Source: Ktedonobacter robiniae (GTDB lineage: Bacteria > Chloroflexota > Ktedonobacteria > Ktedonobacterales > Ktedonobacteraceae). Taken from it: DNA of 64,000 nucleotides. The notes below the pieces were generated by a model that saw nothing but the letters and a program-made list of their open reading frames with translations, was not told where the DNA came from and did no database searches. The stretch is from contig NZ_BNJG01000001.1 of assembly GCF_016587375.1 (NCBI RefSeq), forward strand, positions 2,294,001 through 2,358,000, in the 5' to 3' direction. Shown here one piece after another: positions 57,719-64,000 of the stretch. Each line of letters opens with the position of its first letter. Within the stretch, counting starts at the first letter, position 1. The position numbers and the translations under genes were made by a program.

Positions 57719-59962
57719 ATGTCGACACTGGAGCAGTTCTGCGAGAACTGTGGGGCGGCGAATGCGGCGACGGCGCGCTTCTGTCAATATTGCGCCACCG
57801 CGCTACCATTTCGACACACCACAGGAGCTTTACCCGAACAAACCCTACTCGATGGCCGTTATCAGCTTGAAGCGCTGATTGGTCAGGGAGGAATGGGCGC
57901 GGTCTATAAAGCATTAGATACGCGCTTTAATAACCGTCCAATCGCGATTAAAGAGATGAGTAAAGCGGGACTCTCCTCGACGACTGCTCAGGAGGCGGAA
58001 GACGCCTTTGAGCGCGAGGCTCTTCTCCTGGCGGACCTGCTGCATCCCAATCTACCGCGCATCTATGACCACTTTAGCGAGAATGAGCGCTCCTACCTGG
58101 TTATGGACTTTATCGAGGGCCGCACGGTCGAGGACTATTTGGAGCAGGCGGGAGGTAAGCCGCTGCCACTCGACCAGGTGCTGGATTGGGGCAAACAGCT
58201 CTGTGATGTATTGAACTATCTTCACAGCCATCAACCGCCCATCATCTTTCGCGATTTAAAGCCATCGAATGTGATGGTCAATGGCAATCATATCTACTTG
58301 ATTGACTTCGGTATCGCGCGCGTCTTTAAACCTGGTCAATCGCATGATACCGTTGCGCTTGGCTCGCCGGGCTTCGCCGCCCCTGAGCAGTATGGGAAGG
58401 CACAAAGCACGCCACGCTCCGATATCTATAGCCTGGGTGCCTTAATGCACTGCCTGCTGACAGGCGTTGATCCCAGCGAGCAACCTTTCTTCTTCCGCCC
58501 GGCATCGCAGCTCAATCCCATGGTTCCCCACGAACTTGAGGCTTTGTTAATACGCATGCTCGATATGAGCGCGGAGAAGCGCCCAGCGAGCGCGCAAGAG
58601 GTATTGGATGTTTTGCGCCATGTAGATCAACAGCGCATCAGCGGCACCTTGAGCCAACCCATCGCGACTATGTCAGGGCCAACCTCCACACCGTATGCCT
58701 CAGGGGTCGCGTCCACAATGACGGCCTCCTCGCCTGAGACGAGCCAGCTCTTACAGGATGCCTATACCTTCTATGCACAGCGGCGTGTCCCTGAGGCCCT
58801 CAAGCTCTATGACCAGGTAATCAGAACGGACTCGCTCAATGCCCAGGCCTGGCAGGGGCGTGGCTTGACACAGGCCTTAAATGGTCAGCATCGCGAGGCG
58901 TTGCAGTCATTTACGCGTGCGCTCCAGCTTGATCCCGATCTGGTAACCTCCTTAAATGGGAAGGGGGTCGCGCTCAATCGCTTGCGCCAGAACCGCGATG
59001 CCTTGCAGTCGTTTGATCGTGCCATCCTGCTTGAACCTGGTAATGCCGTTGCCTGGAATGGGAAGGGCGCGGCTCTGAGCGCGCTCGGCCTCCCCGAGCA
59101 GGCTCTCAATGCCTTTGATACCGCCCTGAGCTTTGATCCCAGGATGGCCCTGGCCTGGAGCAATAAGAGCCTGGTCCTGCGCCAGATGCGCAAGTATGAA
59201 GAGGCTTTGCAAGCATCAGAGCAGGCTCTGAGCTATGAGCCTAATTCTGCGCTCAACTGGAACAGCAAGGGCTTGATTCTGCTCGAAATGGGGCGCTTAC
59301 GCGAAGCCTACCAGGCCTATCAAGAGGCGCTCAAGCGCGATTCACGCTTCGCGCCTGCTCTCTATGGCATGGGCAATGTGCTCTACGCGCAGCAGAAGTT
59401 TAAAAGCGCGCTTGACAATTATGACCGGGCGCTCCAGTTCGATCCAAACTATGTGAAGGTCTGGGAGAGAAGGGGCCAGCTCCTGCAAGAGTTGGGCAAC
59501 TATCGCCGCTCGCTGGAATCCTTTGAGCGTGCGACGCAGATTGATCCCAGCTTTGCCCCCGCCTGGCTCGGTAAGGCGACCGTCTTGAGTCGTATGGAGC
59601 GCTATGACATGGCATTGAATGCATATGAAGAAGCCCTGCGCCGCAATCCCAGCCTGCCTGCAGCCCTCAATGGCAAAGGGAATGCCCTCTATCGCCTCGG
59701 GAACTATAGCGCGGCCCTGAGCGCCTACGATAACGCACTCAAGGTCAATCCACGTATGGTCTCCGCGCTACATAACAAGTCCTTGATCCTCAAGCTGTTG
59801 GGCCGGTATAACGAGGCTCTGGCAGCGGCCGAGTCGGCCATTCGCCTCGCGCCCAACGATCCCGATAATTGGTTGCGCAAGGCAGAGGCTCTGCGCAAGC
59901 TCTACCGCAAGAGGGATGCCCGCGCCGCCGAGGCCGAAGCCGAGCGCCTGCGAGGGGTATAA
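57719..59962 (+). CDS. Ser/Thr kinase with zinc ribbon and TPR array
   Basis: 747 residues. The N-terminal zinc ribbon (CENC...CQYC, about 8-25) is followed by an intact kinase domain (about 47-305): IGQGGMGAVY, AIKEM, FRDLKPSNVM (HRD as FRD), IDFGIAR, APEQYGK. From about 340 to the end there are around twelve TPR units with regular GKG/NALYRLGNY spacing. There is no membrane helix, so it is cytoplasmic. TPRs likely bind partners or substrates. The ribosome site is weak (GAAGTAGCGAG). A hairpin follows. It is distinct from the PknG-type kinase at 28907, which has altered HRD and DFG motifs. Confidence 0.9.
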   Translation: MSTLEQFCENCGAANAATARFCQYCATALPFRHTTGALPEQTLLDGRYQLEALIGQGGMGAVYKALDTRFNNRPIAIKEMSKAGLSSTTAQEAEDAFEREALLLADLLHPNLPRIYDHFSENERSYLVMDFIEGRTVEDYLEQAGGKPLPLDQVLDWGKQLCDVLNYLHSHQPPIIFRDLKPSNVMVNGNHIYLIDFGIARVFKPGQSHDTVALGSPGFAAPEQYGKAQSTPRSDIYSLGALMHCLLTGVDPSEQPFFFRPASQLNPMVPHELEALLIRMLDMSAEKRPASAQEVLDVLRHVDQQRISGTLSQPIATMSGPTSTPYASGVASTMTASSPETSQLLQDAYTFYAQRRVPEALKLYDQVIRTDSLNAQAWQGRGLTQALNGQHREALQSFTRALQLDPDLVTSLNGKGVALNRLRQNRDALQSFDRAILLEPGNAVAWNGKGAALSALGLPEQALNAFDTALSFDPRMALAWSNKSLVLRQMRKYEEALQASEQALSYEPNSALNWNSKGLILLEMGRLREAYQAYQEALKRDSRFAPALYGMGNVLYAQQKFKSALDNYDRALQFDPNYVKVWERRGQLLQELGNYRRSLESFERATQIDPSFAPAWLGKATVLSRMERYDMALNAYEEALRRNPSLPAALNGKGNALYRLGNYSAALSAYDNALKVNPRMVSALHNKSLILKLLGRYNEALAAAESAIRLAPNDPDNWLRKAEALRKLYRKRDARAAEAEAERLRGV

Positions 59963-59966
59963 AAAG

Positions 59967-60030
59967 AAGAGAGGAGAGGAATGGTCAGGACGCGGACCTG
60001 TCCGCGTCCTGACCATTCCTCTCCTCTCTT
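59967..60030. terminator. Long palindrome (about 31-bp arms) between converging genes
   Basis: Arms 59967-59997 and 60000-60030, two-base loop, with purine-rich left end and TCTTTTCT on the right. It serves the kinase and the converging PRC-barrel gene. Confidence 0.75.
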
Positions 60031-60039
60031 TTCTGAAGG

Positions 60040-60522
60040 TTACTTTAGCTTACGCGCGATATGATTCTCGACCACCACCTTTTCATTGGTGAAGGACAAG
60101 ATGCTATCGGCGGAGATGCCCCTGGCTTTGTGTCCATTAGTGGAGATACCCAAAGCATTCAAGCGCATCGCGTTAAGAGGATACAGGGCGATGCTGATCT
60201 CGCCCACCTCGCCCAGGGCCTCGTCCTTCTCGCTGACAACGGGCATGCCGATCAGATCTTTGCTCTGTGGCAGTGGGGGAAGCGCCTTTATAAGCATGTT
60301 CTCGTTATCGATAGTCACTCTGTCAACTTCAACGGCCTTGATGCCGCGCACTGGCAGTGCAAAATCGCCATTGACGCGTGTATGGACACGCAGGGCATAG
60401 ATAGAGTTTGATCCCTCTTTAAAGAAAAAGTCCACGACGGTCCCGAGAGACTTTCCCAGTTTGGGTACATAGACCGGAAGGCCCAGTAACTCAGACCATT
60501 TTCTGCTACTCGTAGTTTCCAT
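60040..60522 (-). CDS. PRC-barrel domain protein
   Basis: 160 residues from the ATG at 60520-60522 (AAGGAG 12 bp upstream); the longer TTG-initiated reading covers that ribosome site. Two PRC-barrel-like halves: WSELLGLPVYVPKLGKSLG with VVDFFF, and SKDLIGMPVVSEKDEALGEV. PRC barrels occur in RimM and photosynthetic reaction-centre subunit H and are small beta barrels for protein or RNA contacts. The exact role is unknown. Cytoplasmic. Confidence 0.8.
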   Translation of the reverse strand: METTSSRKWSELLGLPVYVPKLGKSLGTVVDFFFKEGSNSIYALRVHTRVNGDFALPVRGIKAVEVDRVTIDNENMLIKALPPLPQSKDLIGMPVVSEKDEALGEVGEISIALYPLNAMRLNALGISTNGHKARGISADSILSFTNEKVVVENHIARKLK

Positions 60523-60823
60523 ATGTATTGGGTGCTCCTTGATAGGATTGATCAATATAATTATAGCGGGACGCTAACCTGTCCGACGCGTGCTTCAGCA
60601 GCGTCGGACTACTATGTTCTGACCTATTATACACTTTGTCGCCCCCCTTGGTAATTCTCTTTATCCACTGTGAGATACCTCATAGGGAATTGCGTAAAAT
60701 TGCTTTATCATGTATTTGACTTTATAATGGACATTGGTTGGAGATATATGCAAATATGGCTCCATTGCTTTTAGCAAGCGGAATTTTCATTGTTCGTTTG
60801 GAAGAATGCTAAAGGTGGGTGCG

Positions 60824-62566
60824 ATGAAGGAGAACGAAAGCGCTTTTTTAGGCAAAACAGTAGGTAATTGCACCATCGAAAAGGTCATTGGGCGGGGTGG
60901 CATGAGTACCGTGTACCTGGCGCAACAGCAACGGCCCGCGAGATTGGTAGCGATTAAAATCTTGCGCTCGGAGGCTGAGGGCTCGGAGGCTGAGGACTTT
61001 CTGGCGAGATTCCAGCGCGAAGCGGATATCATCGCCCGGCTTGAGCATGTGCATATCATCCCTATTTATGCCTATGGCGAAGGCGAAGGCTATGCCTACC
61101 TGGTGATGCCGTATGTGAGTGGTGGCGGCTTGAGCGGTCTGCTAGCAAGGCAGGGAAAGCTGGAAATGCACCAGGCGCTGGGCTTTATGATGCAGGCGGC
61201 CTCCGCCCTGGATTACGCCCATCAGCAGCATGTGATTCATCGCGATCTCAAGCCAAGCAACTTCTTACTCTACCCCGATGGCAGGCTCTTGCTCGCCGAC
61301 TTTGGCATCGCGCGCCTGGTAGACAGGGCAGAAGATGAGCATAACGCAACCCTCACTTCCCAGGGAACCATTCTGGGAACGCCAGCCTATATGGCGCCAG
61401 AGCTGTTGCGCGGTGAGGAGATTGACGCGCGTGTCGATATCTACGCGTTGGGCGTGATTTTTTACCAGATGCTTAGCGGATCCGTGCCTTTTAAAGGAGA
61501 TAACCATTACGCGGTCGTTGATAAGCACCTGTATGAACCCTTCCCTGCACTCTATGGCGTCAATCCCGAGGTCCCGCTGGCGGTGGATGCTGTATTGGCC
61601 AGGGCAACTGCTAAGAGCCGTGAAGAGCGTTATGCGACGGCCGGGGCTTTCGTCAAAGCGCTACAAAATGCGATCTATACCTCTGAGGGGGTGACGGAGA
61701 TGAAGGCCGTGGCAAGTGGCGTACTGCCAACGCTGCCCGCAAGCTTTGCGGGCATTGAACTGGTGCAGCGTTCCGCTCCCTACGCCATGCCTGCCCCTGC
61801 CGGTTATCTTCAGACGCCTCAGCAGCCTTATCCAACCCCTCAGAGCGTCACTGCCCAACCACCCTATCCAACGCCCACGAATCAGGTCTACTGGCAGGCG
61901 ACTCCTCAGGATGGTATGCCTATGCAGGGAGGCTGGCCCCAGCAGCCTGTCTATCCGCAGCAGAAGCAAGAGCGTGCCTGGCCACTGGTTCTGAAGTCTC
62001 TGCCGAGCCTCGCCCTGTTGGCCGCTATTATCTTTATCAGCTTGCAGGTCATGGGCGCCTTCGCGCAAAAGCCCCAGGGCAACACGGGGCAATCGGGGAA
62101 CCAACAGCAGGGAAATGCTCTAGTCGCTACCACCACACCAGCCAGTCAGGCCGCTACGGTCCCTACAACCGCGCCCACTGCTACCCCTACGACTGCCCCA
62201 ACCTCAGCTCCAACGCCGATTCCTATACAGACCCCGGTACAGAAAGCGCACGCCGTTGTGCAGTCGTACTATGACCAGTTGAATCGGCGCGATTATCAAG
62301 GTGCTTATAATCAATTGTCGCCCAATTTTCAAAACAGTTTATCTTATGATCGCTTCTCCAGCGGCTACTCTAAGGTGCACCACCAGGACATCACCTTCCT
62401 GAGCGAGACATCCAATGGTGATGGGACCGTGACGGAAGCCGTTCATCTGGTGGTTCAAGAGGAGAATGATCAGGGTGTTGTCCAGACGCATGAGCAAAAC
62501 TGGACGGGGATCATTGTTCAGCAGAGCGATGGAAGCTGGAAGATCGATAGCGCAAAATTTAGTTAA
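60824..62566 (+). CDS. Transmembrane Ser/Thr kinase with extracellular NTF2-like domain
   Basis: 580 residues from the ATG at 60824, supported by AAAGGTGG 5 bp upstream; upstream in-frame starts lack a site. Intact kinase (about 15-275): IGRGGMSTVY, VAIKIL, HRDLKPSNFL, ADFGIAR, GTPAYMAPE. A Pro/Gln-rich linker leads to one membrane helix (about 386-410), an outer Thr/Pro-rich stalk and a C-terminal domain (about 475-580, VVQSYYDQLNRRDYQGAYNQ and DGSWKIDSAKF) of NTF2-like type. It is a receptor kinase with PASTA-free sensing outside. A 33-bp palindrome overlaps the stop. Confidence 0.9.
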   Translation: MKENESAFLGKTVGNCTIEKVIGRGGMSTVYLAQQQRPARLVAIKILRSEAEGSEAEDFLARFQREADIIARLEHVHIIPIYAYGEGEGYAYLVMPYVSGGGLSGLLARQGKLEMHQALGFMMQAASALDYAHQQHVIHRDLKPSNFLLYPDGRLLLADFGIARLVDRAEDEHNATLTSQGTILGTPAYMAPELLRGEEIDARVDIYALGVIFYQMLSGSVPFKGDNHYAVVDKHLYEPFPALYGVNPEVPLAVDAVLARATAKSREERYATAGAFVKALQNAIYTSEGVTEMKAVASGVLPTLPASFAGIELVQRSAPYAMPAPAGYLQTPQQPYPTPQSVTAQPPYPTPTNQVYWQATPQDGMPMQGGWPQQPVYPQQKQERAWPLVLKSLPSLALLAAIIFISLQVMGAFAQKPQGNTGQSGNQQQGNALVATTTPASQAATVPTTAPTATPTTAPTSAPTPIPIQTPVQKAHAVVQSYYDQLNRRDYQGAYNQLSPNFQNSLSYDRFSSGYSKVHHQDITFLSETSNGDGTVTEAVHLVVQEENDQGVVQTHEQNWTGIIVQQSDGSWKIDSAKFS

Positions 62567-62630
62567 TCAGTAGTTGATGAAGTGGTGCCCCTGGCAGCCA
62601 GGGGCACCACTTCATCAACTACTGATTAAC
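62562..62630. terminator. Long perfect palindrome (33-bp arms, CAG loop)
   Basis: Arms 62562-62594 and 62598-62630 pair perfectly. The left arm covers the kinase stop codon. It is followed by GAGCGCCGCAAGCGCGAA, like the palindrome at 40304-40372. Confidence 0.75.
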
Positions 62631-62698
62631 GCTGGTTGAGCGCCGCAAGCGCGAAAGCCAACGAATTTGATGATTTTTGAAAAGTCGCAAAAAAAGTG

Positions 62699-62727
62699 TT
62701 GACAAATCGCGAAGAGGATGGTATTAT
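62699..62727 (+). promoter_or_regulatory. Sigma70-type promoter for 5S rRNA
   Basis: TTGACA (62699-62704), 17-bp spacer, TATTAT (62722-62727); about 35-40 bp before the 5S gene. Confidence 0.85.
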
Positions 62728-62763
62728 GCACCATGTCAATCGGAACCGCTTGTATGCGCAGGC

Positions 62764-62880
62764 GAACCGGTGGTTATTGCGAAGAGGGTACACCCGTTCC
62801 CATCCCGAACACGGTAGTTAAGCTCTTCAGCTCCAACGATACTTTGGGGGCAGCCCCACGGGAAAATAGGACACCGCCGT
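62764..62880 (+). rRNA. rrf: 5S ribosomal RNA
   Basis: About 117 nt; ends uncertain by a few bases. Conserved 5S landmarks are clear: CCCGTTCCCATCCCGAACAC (helix III loop) and TAGTTAAGCTCTTCAGC, with 5' CCGGTGG opposing 3' CACCG. It has its own promoter and terminator and is not next to 16S or 23S genes in this window. Confidence 0.9.
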
Positions 62881-62882
62881 TT

Positions 62883-62900
62883 CGCCCGCTCACACGGGCG
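62883..62900 (+). terminator. Terminator of the 5S gene
   Basis: CGCCCG (62883-62888) and CGGGCG (62895-62900) pair with a 6-base loop, followed by GTTCTTTGTTT. Confidence 0.7.
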
Positions 62901-62932
62901 GTTCTTTGTTTATATCGAACACGAGCAAACGC

Positions 62933-63325
62933 ATGGAAGAACTCAGTATTGGTGAAGTCGCCCGGCGCACCGGCCTGCGCACCTCGGCGATTCGTTACTA
63001 CGAAAGCATTAACCTTCTGCCGCCGCCGCGCAGGGTGAGCGGTCAGAGACGTTATGCGCCAGAGACGGTGCAAACACTGGAGTTCGTACAAACCGCCAGG
63101 CGTATTGGCTTCTCTCTTACAGAAATTCAATCTCTATTAGAGAAGCGACAGGGCGAAGTTCCCCTTGGGGCACACTGGCAGGGTCTGGTGCAGCGTAAAC
63201 TCATCGAGGTACAAAACGTTATTAATCAAGCTCAGACCATGCAGCACCTGCTGGTGCAGGGCGGCGGATGCAGCTGTACCACCCTCGAAGAATGCATCGA
63301 TTGCGTACTGGCAAACTGCCAATAA
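62933..63325 (+). CDS. MerR-family transcriptional regulator
   Basis: 130 residues from the ATG at 62933 (MEELSIGEV); the ribosome site is weak. The MerR winged HTH is typical (IGEVARRTGLRTSAIRYYES, RRVSGQRRYAPETVQTLEFV), followed by the dimerisation coiled coil and a Cys-rich C-terminus (GGGCSCTTLEECIDCVLANC) that could bind a metal or an Fe-S cluster, as in SoxR or metal sensors. It probably senses metal or oxidative stress and twists its promoter. It lies 33 bp after the 5S terminator. Confidence 0.88.
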   Translation: MEELSIGEVARRTGLRTSAIRYYESINLLPPPRRVSGQRRYAPETVQTLEFVQTARRIGFSLTEIQSLLEKRQGEVPLGAHWQGLVQRKLIEVQNVINQAQTMQHLLVQGGGCSCTTLEECIDCVLANCQ

Positions 63326-63369
63326 GAAATATGCGTAGCGATGGCCCTGCTGAAAAATTGGGAAACGCG

Positions 63370-64000
63370 CTAAAGCTGGTCCTTACCGGTATGGGAAGCC
63401 TTCTCATGTGTTATGAGGCCCCGCTTCATGGCGACGGCGACAGCTGAGGCGCGCGAGTCGACCTGCAATTTAAAGTAGATGTTTGCCAGGTGTGTCTTGA
63501 CGGTTGGCTCACTGATACTCAGATAGGTAGCAATCTCCTTGTTACGCTGGCCATGTGCGACACAGGTCAGCACTTCTAGCTCGCGCTCCGTTAGATCCAC
63601 CCACTGCGCCTGTGCAGACGATCTCTCATCTACAGGTGTCGCCCCTTCTATTCGCTTAAGCAAACTCCGCACCAGGGCGTGCTGGAGGAGCGTCTCCTTG
63701 TGGACGCTCGCAGCCAGGGCCTGGAGGATGGTCATTCGACTGGCATGTAGCGGCAGGCACGTTGCCATGCCCGTTTGCAGACAGGCCAGGAGAAACTCTG
63801 GGTCATCGGCATGCATGGCGAGTCCCACAATCGCCAGGGCTGGCCACTCGCCGTGCATCATGCTGAGGGATTTGAGCGTCGCGCCCTGGTGAATATGCGT
63901 ATCAATGAGCAGGACCTGGGGTTGGAGTTCGCCTACAAGGCGCATTGTCTCAGGGAGCGATGTGGCGATGGCAAGCAGTTGAATATCCGGGCTACCGGCA
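63370..64000 (-). CDS. LuxR/NarL-type response regulator (5' end outside window)
   Basis: The frame stays open past the ATG at 63945 to the window edge, so the protein is longer than that start suggests (about 209 residues visible). The N-terminal receiver domain is partly seen (QPQVLLIDTHIHQG, with the phospho-accepting Asp in LLID), and the C-terminal LuxR HTH is complete (LTERELEVLTCVAHGQRNKE, SEPTVKTHLANIYFKLQV). It regulates transcription when phosphorylated by an unseen histidine kinase. It converges on the MerR gene. Confidence 0.85.
   Translation of the reverse strand, partial: AGSPDIQLLAIATSLPETMRLVGELQPQVLLIDTHIHQGATLKSLSMMHGEWPALAIVGLAMHADDPEFLLACLQTGMATCLPLHASRMTILQALAASVHKETLLQHALVRSLLKRIEGATPVDERSSAQAQWVDLTERELEVLTCVAHGQRNKEIATYLSISEPTVKTHLANIYFKLQVDSRASAVAVAMKRGLITHEKASHTGKDQL

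Noticed and set aside
1..64000. CRISPR array
   Set aside because: No series of regularly spaced direct repeats was found; the repeats present are palindromes or dispersed elements.
1..64000. Insertion sequence or prophage
   Set aside because: No transposase, integrase or phage structural gene was recognised; the dispersed repeats carry no coding sequence.

Overview
The window is a bacterial chromosome segment. It has a complete housekeeping block (tRNA-Tyr, tRNA-Thr, tuf, rpmG, secE, nusG, rplK, rplA, rplJ, rplL, rpsO, pnp) and, around it, an accessory gene set rich in Ser/Thr kinase domains (four), zinc-ribbon and TPR fusions, class A penicillin-binding proteins (three), FHA, Rieske and cyclic-nucleotide-binding fusions, and a PknG-type signalling cluster. 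This mixture, several GTG/TTG starts with good ribosome binding sites, and long perfect palindromes at gene ends best fit a filamentous, spore-forming Chloroflexota of the Ktedonobacteria type. That placement is inferred from protein style, not from a marker comparison.

Layout. 1-6338 (minus): a four-gene redox operon made of a pseudokinase-Rieske fusion, a flavoprotein-FHA-zinc-ribbon fusion, a multi-[4Fe-4S] protein with two cNMP domains, and a b-type-cytochrome-like membrane protein cut by the window edge. 6694-11867: an RNA methyltransferase, a FIST sensor protein, a disordered Gly-rich protein, a Nudix hydrolase and a MerR-type HTH regulator. 12178-18551: two tandem class A PBPs. 18630-24064: PHP phosphoesterase, Nudix, PcrA/UvrD helicase, a membrane-anchored FG-GAP-like protein. 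24677-28597: MFS exporter, membrane fusion protein, coiled-coil membrane protein and TetR regulator. 28907-34080: PknG-like kinase, vWA protein and a four-helix membrane protein with the layout of GlnX. 34114-34167: a perfect palindrome holding a consensus parS site. 34179-38518 (minus): a second, simpler copy of the flavoprotein, ferredoxin and membrane-protein redox module. 38801-41249: SelA, a MazF/PemK-like protein, a small hypothetical protein. 41751-51099: tRNA, translation and RNA-decay block. 51222-57545: type 4/5 uracil-DNA glycosylase, L,D-transpeptidase, a hypothetical protein, a third PBP, RsmA. 57719-62566: two more kinases and a PRC-barrel protein. 62699-62900: a stand-alone 5S rRNA gene with its own promoter and terminator, followed by MerR and LuxR-type regulators.

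The most unusual content is the pair of paralogous redox modules. In both, a pyridine-nucleotide-disulfide-oxidoreductase-type flavoprotein, a ferredoxin and a heme-b-like membrane protein are encoded with 3-9 bp spacing. In the first module each soluble part has gained a signalling domain (FHA, cNMP) and the operon starts with a kinase domain that has lost its catalytic residues and is joined through a Tat-like membrane segment to a Rieske cluster. The architecture suggests electron transfer across the membrane tuned by phosphorylation, cyclic nucleotide and redox inputs; that function is inference. A second theme is the large set of long perfect palindromes directly after stop codons, several accompanied by short conserved GC-rich elements.
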